The notes under the pieces are model-generated. The model did not search any database and was not told the DNA's origin. It worked only from the letters and a program-made list of their open reading frames with translations. Below, in pieces: positions 1 through 8,330 of a stretch of DNA of 17,683 bases (within the stretch, counting starts at the first letter, position 1; each line of letters opens with the position of its first letter). The stretch is from assembly GCA_947374535.1 (NCBI GenBank), contig CANCCJ010000048.1, positions 1 to 17,683 of the forward strand. Direction: 5' to 3'. The DNA is from Comamonadaceae bacterium. GTDB lineage: Bacteria; Pseudomonadota; Gammaproteobacteria; Burkholderiales; Burkholderiaceae. Made by a program: the position numbers and the translations under genes.

Positions 1-2831
1 TCAACACTTACTACACACAAACTTTCAGCGCTTTGTCCGCTGAAAACGTGGCACGTTTGTTGGTCTCTAACGTGGGCGTTGTGGCCGGCCAAAACGGCAT
101 CACTTCAGCCATCGTGACCGAAGCTGTGACGTATGTGAAGAACCAACTCACAGCCGCTGCTGCCACTGGCACGCAAGGTCAAGTGGCCGCTTCATTGCTC
201 ATCGGCTTCAGCAACATGACTGCTGACCCCGTGTTCGGCGCTGCTGCCCGTGCATGGAACACTCAAGTTGACCGTGACATGGCTTACACAGCCTCTGGCG
301 CAACGACTGATGTGCCCGTGGCATTGGCCATCGTGCCAACAGTTGCTGCACCAACATACACCATCACTGCCGACCACTCGTCGGTGACTGAAGGTCAAGG
401 CGTGACTTACACCGTCACCACAACAGGTGTTGAGCCTGGTACATCTCTCGCTTTCATGGTGTCTGGTACAGGCAACGCTTTGGCATCGACCGCAGCGGGT
501 GTTGTGACCATCAACACAGAGGGCAAGGGCACGATCGCTGTGCCAACATTTGACAATGCAGTGGCCAACGACAATGGCGTGCTCAGCTTCAAACTGATCA
601 GCGGCAACCAAACTTTGGTTTCGGCAGCCGATGTGACTGTCAACACCAATGACGACACAGTGGTGCCACCAACCATCCATACACTGCACCCAGCAGTGGA
701 CACGATTGTCGGTGCTAAACAATTCACGGTCAGCGGCGCTGTGACTGAGGGTGACACGGTGACATTTACCGTCCACACCACAGACATCGCCATGGGTACA
801 AAGTTGCCATTCGCCATCGCTGGCACTCACAATGCGGCAGCTTCTGCAACCTCTGGCTTCTTGGAAGTGGGTTCAGACGGTACAGCAACTGTGGCCGTGT
901 CAACAGCACAAAACAGCGCAGTTGGTGACGCCGGTGTGTTGACCATGACGGTCAGCTACATCAACGACCACGGTCTCAATACACAAGCAACTGGCAATGT
1001 GAACGTGGCAGACAATGACACACCACCCGTGCCTGTGGCTGACAATGTTCGCGATCTGACCACTGGCAGCGATGCTGGCTTGCATTTCGACTTGCACACA
1101 CACACTGACGACGTTCAGTTCAATGCAACGGTCGGCTATTACGACAGCGAGACAACGCTCACCACTGGTGACAAGCTCAAAGGCGGTAGCGGCTCTGACA
1201 CACTGTACGTCACCGTGTCGAGCGATGATGCCTCATTCCGTACCTTTGATACCAATGGTCACGCCTTGACCAGCATCGAGAACGTGGTGATTGACACGAC
1301 TGACCACGACATTCTCGACAGCGGTAGTTATAACGCCGATGTCACTGGTGGTTCATACACAGGTATTTTTGCTTTGCAAAATGATGTATCCGCTCTGGAT
1401 GCAAGCTACTTTGACGTTGATGGTTCTCTGGAAAAAATCACGATCAAAGACATGGCGAACAACGAAGCCATGGCCAATGAGTTCAACAACGTGTATCTGC
1501 ACAAGAACATGACGCTTGGCTTTGAAGGCAGCGGTGTTGCTGACGAAGCTGGCGACCTCGATGAAGACGTTCTGTTGGCCAGGGATGTCACTGACATCAC
1601 CGTTGATCTCAGCGGCGTAGGTGGCAGCGACTGGTCTACATTGTGGTTCAGCCAAGACGATGGCGAAGACTATGACCCAACCGCCAACGGTGGTTCGGGT
1701 GACTGGGTAAGCGACGACCAAGTCGACTTGAGCCACCTCACGGTTGTTGGCACACTGTCGCACACACAACTCGGCTACATGGGTTCTGTTTTGAACGGTG
1801 AAGACGATGCAGGTCTGAACATCACTGGTTCGGACTACCAAAGCGGTAGCAACGACTTCCAGCACATCACACCAGAAACCATCACTATTTCATTGGAAAA
1901 GACAGCCGATGTTTCGAACATCGCCGTTGAATTTGATGATGACTTCGTAACTTTGGGCGATGTTTCTGTTCTGCGCGATGTGAGCTTGTTGGACTTCTCT
2001 GCTTCTACAGCCAACATTGACACGTTCTTGTTTGGCCCAAGCTTCAATGACGGTTCTGATGATCCAGAAGCCAGCACACTGACCATCAAAGATGGTTTGG
2101 GTGATGACTCCATCGGTTTGTTCATCGTTGACATGGGTCGCACGGCGGTCACCATTGATTTGGGTGCCAGCAGCACAGACAACAACGCCGTGGTGCTGAC
2201 CAACTACGTTGGCGGCGGTGGTCCTTCTGGTGGTATCGGTAATGTGGCGTTGGATGACATCATTTCCACACGCTTCTCAGACCAAGACTTGACGGAAGAC
2301 TTGATCTCGATCGACAACTTCGATCTGGCTCATGATCAACTCTACATGCCTACCGTGATTGCAGCGGGTGAGGACAACTCAGGTGGTGGCGACTACGGTT
2401 ACGGTTACTCCTTTGCTGGTGAAGAAGGTGCTTTTGTTCTCCGAACAGAGCAAGAGTTCACCGACGTAGCCACAGCCGCCGCGCGTGCCGCAACGACAGG
2501 TAACAAGTTCTTTGCAGCAGTTGATGCAGTCGCTACCCATTTGCTCTGGCAAGCGGACCATGACCCTGCGTTGGGTATCACCACAGGTGATTTGCTCAAC
2601 AACTACGCTGCGGCATTTGAGTACGAAGGTTCGATGTACATCTACATTGATGCAAACCGCATCTATGACGAGACATTTGACTGGACGAGCTTCACTAACG
2701 ATGCTTCGACAAATGACCCTAGTCTCGAAAGCCTTGGCTTGTCCAATGGCGACGTGTTGATCAAGTTGTCAGGCGTAACTTCGGTGCATGACCTCGTGCT
2801 CGATGGCGGCTTGCCTTACTCACCTATCTAA
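1..2831 (+). CDS. RTX/S-layer-like secreted surface protein, 5'-truncated by the window edge
   Basis: The frame is open from base 3, and the residues read there (NTYYTQTFSALSAENVARLL) line up with residues 47-66 of the complete surface protein encoded at 14616-17201. The TTG at 33 is therefore internal and the true start lies left of the window; about 45-50 residues are probably missing. The visible 942 residues contain no cysteine and are rich in Asp, Thr, Gly and Ser. In order they show the end of an N-terminal helical domain (to about base 300), two tandem Calx-beta/Ig-like repeats (351-1022), an RTX-like stretch with GGSGSDT (about 1161-1208) followed by SIENVV (1272-1289), a long Asp-rich beta region, and a C-terminus with NGDVLIKLSGVTS that resembles type I secreted RTX proteins. 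It is probably exported by an ABC-type (type I) system and sits on the cell surface, possibly binding calcium. Family assignment is by pattern; export is inferred. An S-layer role is not proven. Confidence 0.85.
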   Translation, partial: NTYYTQTFSALSAENVARLLVSNVGVVAGQNGITSAIVTEAVTYVKNQLTAAAATGTQGQVAASLLIGFSNMTADPVFGAAARAWNTQVDRDMAYTASGATTDVPVALAIVPTVAAPTYTITADHSSVTEGQGVTYTVTTTGVEPGTSLAFMVSGTGNALASTAAGVVTINTEGKGTIAVPTFDNAVANDNGVLSFKLISGNQTLVSAADVTVNTNDDTVVPPTIHTLHPAVDTIVGAKQFTVSGAVTEGDTVTFTVHTTDIAMGTKLPFAIAGTHNAAASATSGFLEVGSDGTATVAVSTAQNSAVGDAGVLTMTVSYINDHGLNTQATGNVNVADNDTPPVPVADNVRDLTTGSDAGLHFDLHTHTDDVQFNATVGYYDSETTLTTGDKLKGGSGSDTLYVTVSSDDASFRTFDTNGHALTSIENVVIDTTDHDILDSGSYNADVTGGSYTGIFALQNDVSALDASYFDVDGSLEKITIKDMANNEAMANEFNNVYLHKNMTLGFEGSGVADEAGDLDEDVLLARDVTDITVDLSGVGGSDWSTLWFSQDDGEDYDPTANGGSGDWVSDDQVDLSHLTVVGTLSHTQLGYMGSVLNGEDDAGLNITGSDYQSGSNDFQHITPETITISLEKTADVSNIAVEFDDDFVTLGDVSVLRDVSLLDFSASTANIDTFLFGPSFNDGSDDPEASTLTIKDGLGDDSIGLFIVDMGRTAVTIDLGASSTDNNAVVLTNYVGGGGPSGGIGNVALDDIISTRFSDQDLTEDLISIDNFDLAHDQLYMPTVIAAGEDNSGGGDYGYGYSFAGEEGAFVLRTEQEFTDVATAAARAATTGNKFFAAVDAVATHLLWQADHDPALGITTGDLLNNYAAAFEYEGSMYIYIDANRIYDETFDWTSFTNDASTNDPSLESLGLSNGDVLIKLSGVTSVHDLVLDGGLPYSPI
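351..1022 (+). repeat. Two tandem Calx-beta/Ig-like domain repeats inside the surface protein
   Basis: Two copies of about 100 residues occur at 351-656 and 714-1022. Each has TEGxxVTxTV near its start, then GTxLxF, a GxGxxxV strand, NGVL or AGVL followed by a hydrophobic strand, and ends in a short Asp/Asn-rich motif (NTNDDT in the first, VADNDT in the second). The pattern fits the Calx-beta or bacterial Ig-like extracellular module, whose acidic ends often bind calcium. The copies are clearly diverged, so this is an old protein-level duplication rather than a recent DNA repeat. The second surface protein in the window lacks this pair, so the repeats may set the spacing or adhesive property of this paralogue. 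Confidence 0.65.
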
Positions 2832-2864
2832 GTACTCCTTAACTTAAGTAGGTATCTACAAACA

Positions 2865-2895
2865 AAGCCCCCGCTCACAAGGCGGGGGCTTTTTT
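2865..2895 (+). terminator. Intrinsic terminator after the first surface-protein gene
   Basis: A 10-bp perfect stem (2865-2874 with 2882-2891, GC-rich core GCCCCCGC/GCGGGGGC) closes a 7-nt loop TCACAAG, and T residues run through 2895. It lies 33 bases after the stop codon of the surface protein and only 15 bases before the next start codon. The same 7-nt loop occurs in the terminator of the second surface-protein gene on the other strand (14520-14553). Confidence 0.92.
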
Positions 2896-2910
2896 AATAC
2901 AACGACGCTG

Positions 2911-4857
2911 ATGAACAAATCAGAAACTGCAACCCCGAATTTCAAAAAACCTCGTGTGCTCTGGGCCAATGTGTATTGCCTCATGGACACCTCCAGTGGC
3001 GCTTCGATGGCCGTACGCGAGATGTTGTTTCAACTGGTCAAACAGGGCTACGAAGTGGCCGTGCTCGGTGCCACCATCTTTGACAACCCCAAAGGCATCA
3101 CCCGCCTGCAAAAACGCTGGGACAGCATCAAAACCCACGAGGGCAAAATCGTCACGATCAACGACGGACCGCTTCAACACAAAGTGGTTGTCACCGCCAG
3201 CACCAACCGCGATGCCATGACCGCCAAGGAGGAGAACACTTGGTTTGCCCACTACTGCGCCTTGCTGAGCAGCTTCAAGCCCGATCTCGTGTTTTACTAC
3301 GGCGGTGTCCCGCTCGACATGCAGATTGCTTCTGAAGCCAAGGCCCATGGCATTGCCACAGCGGCGTATTTGGCCAACGGCAACTACACCGCGACACGCT
3401 GGTGCCGTGATGTGGACTTGATACTGACGGACAGCCACGCCACCGCGCAGATGTACGAGCAAAAACTCGGCATCAAGCCCGTGCCTGTCGGTGCATTCAT
3501 TGACCCAAGCTTGGTGCTAGCCACGCACCACAGCCGCAAGCATGTGCTCTTCATCAATCCTTCGCCTGAGAAGGGGGTTGGTGTGGTGGTGCGCTTGGCA
3601 ATGATGTTAGAAAAGCTGCGTCCAGACATCATGTTTGAGGTGGTCGAATCTCGCGGCAGTTGGCAGGAGATGCTAGAGGCCTTCTCCAAAGCCATGGGCA
3701 ACCCCGTGAGCCAACTCAAGAACGTCATCGTCACTCCCAACACGTCTGACATGCGACCTGTGTTCGGCCGCGCGCGTTTGTTGTTGGCCCCCAGCTTGTG
3801 GTGGGAGAGTTCAGGACGTGTGTTGGCCGAGGCCATGCTCAATGGCATTCCCGCCATGATCACTGATCGAGGCGGTATGCCTGAGGTGATTCAAGATGGC
3901 GGCATCAAAATCAAGTTTCCGCCAAAGTGCTATGAAAAACCGTACACCAGTGTGCCTGCAGAAGTTGCGCTCGAAGGTGTGGCCAAACAAATCATCCGTC
4001 TGTTTGATGATCAGGGGTATTACAACCATTACGCACAAAAAGCGCAGCGAGTGGGCGCAGAGTTCCATAGCCTCGAACGCAACACACGCCGTTTGATTGA
4101 AGCAATCCAGCCTTGGATGCAAGGCAGCGCAGCAGCAGTCAAAACAGCCAGTGCACCGGCAATGAGTTTGACCACACAGACCTATACAAATACAGCGGCA
4201 CAAAATACAAATGCAGACCTGACCACGTTGCTCTTGGTGTGCGGCCCGTGGAGTGGCGGCACATCGGCTACGGCAGGTGTGTTGGCGGCCTTGGGTGTGA
4301 ATGCGCCTGGACCCTATCTGGGCATTGCAGATCCGCGCACCCCCAACACCTACGAGATGGTCGCATTTCAGTTGTTAATGCAGTCGCTGGTGTCAGAGCA
4401 AACGCTGGAGCGCTTGGTGTCTTCATCCGAGATGGTGCGTGCGCTGACCCACTTCAGGGATGTGACCTTGCCCGAGGCGTTGAAGCAGCAAGGTATGGAT
4501 TCAAAGCAACCTGTCTTGCTCAAACATGCGCTGGCCTCGTTCATCTTGCCCGAGATCTGTCAGGTGTTTGATGTGCGCTTGGTCTTGGTCACGCGCCCGT
4601 TGGCCGAAGTCGAGAGTACGCGTGTGCGCCGTGGCTGGCCCGAACAGTATGGCAGTTATGGCGCCTCACAGATTTATGGGCATGTGTTCTCGTATGTGGT
4701 GAATGCGGACTTGCCGTACCACATCGTGCGCTACCCCGAGCTTTTGACGCAACCACAAGCGGCGATTGATACCTTGGCTGACTTTATTGGAATGCCTGTG
4801 AGCGACGCACAAAAGCGCAAAGGTGTGGCGGTTATCACGAACAGGGCAACTGGGTGA
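2911..4857 (+). CDS. GT4 glycosyltransferase fused to a C-terminal sulfotransferase-like P-loop domain
   Basis: This 648-residue protein has two domains. Residues 14-400 are a GT-B, family 4-type glycosyltransferase. It shows an N-terminal SSGASMAVREMLFQLVKQGY helix like other GT4 enzymes, NPSPEKGVG near 216-224 at the start of the second Rossmann domain, and the retaining-GT E-x7-E motif as E299...E307 in WWESSGRVLAEA. Residues 405-435 are an Ala/Thr-rich linker. Residues 436-648 resemble a sulfotransferase-family P-loop fold: VCGPWSGGTSATAGVLAALG (443-462) matches the PAPS phosphate-binding loop, and LVTRPLAEVESTRVRRGW (559-576) sits where the second, 3'-phosphate-binding motif is expected. 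It probably transfers a sugar from a nucleotide-sugar donor and may sulfate the same product; the sulfotransferase activity is inferred. There is no clear Shine-Dalgarno sequence before the ATG, which lies just after a strong terminator. The next gene follows after 21 nt. Confidence 0.85.
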   Translation: MNKSETATPNFKKPRVLWANVYCLMDTSSGASMAVREMLFQLVKQGYEVAVLGATIFDNPKGITRLQKRWDSIKTHEGKIVTINDGPLQHKVVVTASTNRDAMTAKEENTWFAHYCALLSSFKPDLVFYYGGVPLDMQIASEAKAHGIATAAYLANGNYTATRWCRDVDLILTDSHATAQMYEQKLGIKPVPVGAFIDPSLVLATHHSRKHVLFINPSPEKGVGVVVRLAMMLEKLRPDIMFEVVESRGSWQEMLEAFSKAMGNPVSQLKNVIVTPNTSDMRPVFGRARLLLAPSLWWESSGRVLAEAMLNGIPAMITDRGGMPEVIQDGGIKIKFPPKCYEKPYTSVPAEVALEGVAKQIIRLFDDQGYYNHYAQKAQRVGAEFHSLERNTRRLIEAIQPWMQGSAAAVKTASAPAMSLTTQTYTNTAAQNTNADLTTLLLVCGPWSGGTSATAGVLAALGVNAPGPYLGIADPRTPNTYEMVAFQLLMQSLVSEQTLERLVSSSEMVRALTHFRDVTLPEALKQQGMDSKQPVLLKHALASFILPEICQVFDVRLVLVTRPLAEVESTRVRRGWPEQYGSYGASQIYGHVFSYVVNADLPYHIVRYPELLTQPQAAIDTLADFIGMPVSDAQKRKGVAVITNRATG

Positions 4858-4878
4858 GTCAATACGCGCGCGATTCTT

Positions 4879-6666
4879 ATGATGCTTAAATCTAGCGCCA
4901 CGCCGTTGCTTGGCTATGCCTATGGCCTGAAACAACCCACTTTGTTGGTAGAAATCACTATCAACTCAGCTTACTCAATGAACACAGAGGCGATTGATGA
5001 ACTCATGAGCGACTTGTTGGTTGAGCCCAATATTGGATCAGGCCTAGCCATATCTGGTCCAGAGGCCGTGCTTGAGCGTTTGATGAAGTTTCATCTCACG
5101 TTGCAAAGAGGACAGAAAATTCCTGTCTTTGGGATGGGACATATTTTGAGCGTGACTCCTTTGGAGGCGTCAAGTCACACGCGCGCCATGTTGGCGATTC
5201 CCTATAGTCATACGGGTGCATCACAGATCGCGCTACGTTGGGTCATGCAGGCTATTGATGCTTTATTGGTGTCGACACAAGTAGAGACAACCATCCAAGA
5301 ACTGCGCCAATTTTTGAAGGCGACAGAAAAACAATTACTGACGTATGCCGCGTCAAACACCAACACCATGCATTTCCTTCGGGCTGCTTTTGAGATGGGG
5401 ATCACCACATGGCGTTTGTGGTCGACCGCTGATGGTTTTGGTATCGGTTCCCGAATGCGCAGGCTGCAAAGCTCGGTTACCGATGAAACCCGTTCAATGG
5501 CTGTTTACATAACGCACAGTAAACGGTTGACGGCGAATATGCTTCGTCGGCACGGCATTGCTACACCGAAACACAAATGGGTTGCTAATGTTGAAGAGGC
5601 GCTGACCGTGGCGGCCCAACTGGGCTACCCCGTGGTTGTCAAACCGGACGACCAAGAGCAGGGACGTGGGGTTTCTGCTGGGTTAAGCACCCCTCTGGCA
5701 GTTGAGGTGGCATTTAGGCAGGCCAGTGCACTGTCTAAAAACATACTGATTGAAAAGCACCACGACGGGCAAGACTTTCGGTTGACGGTATTTCGAAACC
5801 AAGTCGTCAAGGTTATACAACGCCAAGCAGGCGGTGTGGTGGGGGATGGCATTCACAGCGTTCAGGAGCTGGTTGATATTGAGCAACAGACGCCGCGTCA
5901 TCGGCGTGTCATGCGTCAGCGCGGACGTAATTTGTTGGAACTTGATGACGAGGCTCTAGGCCTGCTTCGCGAGCGCCAATACGATGCCAGCAGCATTCCA
6001 GACGTGGGTGAACGCGTACTGCTGCGCCGAAAAAGCAACATCTCTGCCGGTGGTGTTCAGACCCTGATCCCACTGGATCAAATTCACCCTGACAACCTTG
6101 ATCTGGCGATTCGAGCCTGTGAGGCACTTCAGCTGGATTTGTGTGGTGTTGATCTGATCACGCCCGATATCTCGCAATCGTGGCTTAACACGGGGGCTGT
6201 GATTATCGAGATGAATGCCAAGCCACAGATTGGCATTGATTTGGAACCCGAGGTTTACGCGCGAATTCTGACCCGCCTAGGCGAGGGTCAATGGACCATT
6301 CCCGTGCAGCTTGTTATTTGCGAATCCAATGCAACCGTCCCTTCGCCAGCTGAGTTGGTGACTTTGTGTGGCGCAGCCGATGGCATTGCAACGCCTGCGG
6401 GGGTCTGGCTTTCAAACCGTGTCATTGTGAGTCAGCCCGACAACGGGTTTGATGCGAGTCGAATTTTGTTTTTTCAGTCTTTAGTCAACGTGGCCATCTG
6501 TTGTATGACGGTGGATGAAGTACGCCACTTTGGTTTGCCTATCCCGCACTTTGACCGCATTGTGTTGTTGCCCAGTACAGGCTTGAATGCAGTTCATACA
6601 GATCAATGGACTGTTGTGCGACGCATGGTCGACAGGCACGCCAACAGCGTCGAGAACCTTTTATGA
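4879..6666 (+). CDS. Cyanophycin-synthetase-like ATP-grasp ligase with a vestigial Mur-ligase tail (copy 1)
   Basis: This 595-residue protein matches the ATP-grasp half of cyanophycin synthetase (CphA). After a divergent N-terminal domain (1-155) come DGFGIGSRMRRLQ (185-197) and TDETRSMAVYITHSKRLTANML (201-222), resembling the CphA segment where T-x-ETS precedes the DK-x-LT helix. VVVKPDDQEQGRGV (252-265) is the ATP-binding loop, GDGIHS lies at 322-327, RRKSNISAGG at 383-392, and the Mg-binding acidic/Asn set at D425 and E444-M-N446. CphA-type enzymes form amide bonds through acyl-phosphates. The tail (474-595) is colinear with the start of the CphA Mur-ligase half (DGIATPAGVWLSNRVIV corresponds to its TTTDGIYIDGR region). 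The P-loop GTNGKTT is replaced by ESNATVP, and the protein stops about 300 residues short of full CphA length. Start: ATGATG at 4879/4882 without a strong ribosome site; M34 (4978) is an alternative. The stop overlaps the next start as ATGA. Substrate unknown. Confidence 0.85.
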   Translation: MMLKSSATPLLGYAYGLKQPTLLVEITINSAYSMNTEAIDELMSDLLVEPNIGSGLAISGPEAVLERLMKFHLTLQRGQKIPVFGMGHILSVTPLEASSHTRAMLAIPYSHTGASQIALRWVMQAIDALLVSTQVETTIQELRQFLKATEKQLLTYAASNTNTMHFLRAAFEMGITTWRLWSTADGFGIGSRMRRLQSSVTDETRSMAVYITHSKRLTANMLRRHGIATPKHKWVANVEEALTVAAQLGYPVVVKPDDQEQGRGVSAGLSTPLAVEVAFRQASALSKNILIEKHHDGQDFRLTVFRNQVVKVIQRQAGGVVGDGIHSVQELVDIEQQTPRHRRVMRQRGRNLLELDDEALGLLRERQYDASSIPDVGERVLLRRKSNISAGGVQTLIPLDQIHPDNLDLAIRACEALQLDLCGVDLITPDISQSWLNTGAVIIEMNAKPQIGIDLEPEVYARILTRLGEGQWTIPVQLVICESNATVPSPAELVTLCGAADGIATPAGVWLSNRVIVSQPDNGFDASRILFFQSLVNVAICCMTVDEVRHFGLPIPHFDRIVLLPSTGLNAVHTDQWTVVRRMVDRHANSVENLL

Positions 6667-8330
6667 GATCAAAACTAGACATTCACCCAGCCACGCGCCA
6701 ACGCGTATTTGCGCTGGCAGTCGATTCACCTAACCACGCGCTCTTGCTGCAATGGCTAAATCAAGGTGCCTTACCCAACTTGGCGCGATTGCGTGAGGCC
6801 AGTCAGTGTTTCACAGTGCATTCTGAAAAGAGCTTCAGCAATGAACACTGTTGGATTCCTTTTTTGACAGGACGTCGACGCGACCGATTAAGTAACTGTT
6901 TCGATTTTTGGGATTCAAAGACCTACGAGTTTAAAGAAGCCTCTATGTACGACGGGGTTCAGTCCCCTTTGTTTTATGCCTTAGGTGAGCGGCGTCATGT
7001 GGTGGCTTTTGATCTTGCAGCCCCTGTTGTTGACCATGTACTTGGTGTTCAGGTGAGTGGTTTTGCAGTTGAACTCAACGAGAGTTTTCCGCAGTCGTCG
7101 CCTCCTGAACTGCTCGACCAACTTGTCAAGCGCTTTGGTCCAGATCCGAAGTTGGAAAAGCGCCACACAGTGATCAATGCAGTTTCGCAGCGTGAAGGGC
7201 TCTCGTGGATTGTGCCGAGTTGCTACAGGCAAGATCAAATGGAGAAGCTTACTCAAAACCTGTGTGCGTCAGTTGAGCGCCGCACGGCTGCATGTCTGGC
7301 GTTGCTTGAGTCTGAACCTTGGGATCTGTTCATTGCTGCCTATTCGGAAATTCACAGTGCGGGGCACAGCCTTTGGCACCTCAGCCAACCTCACCCGTTG
7401 TCGGTGCTTGGGGGTGATCAACCAGATCCCGTATTGGCTGTTTACCAAGCCGTGGATGAATCGGTTGGACGCCTAGTGGCTGCTGCGGGTGAAGACACCA
7501 CCGTGGTCTTCTTCACACTGGATGCCACGGTGGTTGACTCGTTGGAAAACGCCCGTGCCGTTTTTTTACCCGAATTTCTTTATCGCTGGAATTTTCCTGG
7601 TAAGGCAGCCTTGGCATTGGGCGACGCCCACACACCGCCTGAGGCCCCGCGACTGGACTACCAGCAACACTGGAAGCATGAAATCTGGGCTTTGCGTACG
7701 GCAGAGGGTGAGCGGGCACTGGAGTCTCCCACGCAGCAAGAGGAGCGTGGTGACCCGCTGAGTTGGTGCCCTGGCAATTGGTACGCCCCGAATTGGCCAA
7801 ACATGCGCGCATTTGCGATTCCCAGCGTTGCCGATGGCAGTGTGCGCCTGAATGTCTGCGGGCGTGAAGCCAACGGCAAAGTGAAACCCGAGGACTTCTT
7901 GGTCGAATGCGATAGGCTGACCCGTGACTTGGCAACCCTTGTGAACCCACGTACGGGAAAACCGATTGTGCAACAGGTCGTGCGGGTGCGAGATGACCCC
8001 TTTGATGAAGACACCACCAAGTCGCCCGCTGATTTGATCGTGATCTGCCATGAAGACGGGCCCTTGGATGTGGTCGATTCGACGCTGATTGGCCGCATTG
8101 GTCCAATACCGTTTTTTCGAACCAGCAGCCATCAAGCGCATGGGCAGCGTTTAGAAAATTTGATGTTTGTGCGTCAACCTGACAACCCTCAAGCAGGCTG
8201 GGCCTCTGATGCAGCAAAACTCGAAGATATTCCTGCCACCTTGTTGGCCTTGATGGGGGAGTGCGTGCCCCCAAGCTTCGACGGACGCATACTTGTGGAT
8301 CGTCCAAGCCTTCCTCCAGCGCACTCATGA
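6663..8330 (+). CDS. Alkaline-phosphatase-superfamily (type I phosphodiesterase-like) protein, catalytic motif altered
   Basis: The start is set by the ATGA overlap with the preceding stop (6663-6666), with GAGAA at 6652-6656 as a plausible ribosome site. The 555-residue protein has the architecture of type I phosphodiesterase/nucleotide pyrophosphatases of the alkaline phosphatase superfamily: VFALAVDSPNHALLLQWLNQ (15-34, first metal Asp D21), PNLARL (38-43), a nucleophile region ending WIPFLTGR (64-71), SEIHSAGHSLWH (228-239, metal-type H231 and H235), SSHQAHG (488-494, H490) and a C-terminal LEDIPATLLALMGECVPPSFDGR (520-542). Where family members carry a (D/L)HG motif, this protein reads TLDATVV (285-291), so the metal-binding His of that motif is absent. 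The usual Thr/Ser nucleophile is not obvious either (SFSNEHCW, 57-64). It has no signal peptide, so it is probably cytoplasmic. It may have changed substrate or lost hydrolysis. Translation is coupled at both ends. Confidence 0.75.
   Translation: MRSKLDIHPATRQRVFALAVDSPNHALLLQWLNQGALPNLARLREASQCFTVHSEKSFSNEHCWIPFLTGRRRDRLSNCFDFWDSKTYEFKEASMYDGVQSPLFYALGERRHVVAFDLAAPVVDHVLGVQVSGFAVELNESFPQSSPPELLDQLVKRFGPDPKLEKRHTVINAVSQREGLSWIVPSCYRQDQMEKLTQNLCASVERRTAACLALLESEPWDLFIAAYSEIHSAGHSLWHLSQPHPLSVLGGDQPDPVLAVYQAVDESVGRLVAAAGEDTTVVFFTLDATVVDSLENARAVFLPEFLYRWNFPGKAALALGDAHTPPEAPRLDYQQHWKHEIWALRTAEGERALESPTQQEERGDPLSWCPGNWYAPNWPNMRAFAIPSVADGSVRLNVCGREANGKVKPEDFLVECDRLTRDLATLVNPRTGKPIVQQVVRVRDDPFDEDTTKSPADLIVICHEDGPLDVVDSTLIGRIGPIPFFRTSSHQAHGQRLENLMFVRQPDNPQAGWASDAAKLEDIPATLLALMGECVPPSFDGRILVDRPSLPPAHS

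Noticed and set aside
33..35. TTG as start of the first surface protein
   Set aside because: The frame is open to the left edge and the upstream residues align with the paralogue's N-terminal domain, so the codon is internal Leu.
4113..4571. 152-residue plus-strand frame within the GT-sulfotransferase gene
   Set aside because: It overlaps the sulfotransferase-like domain in another frame and shows no protein-like motifs.
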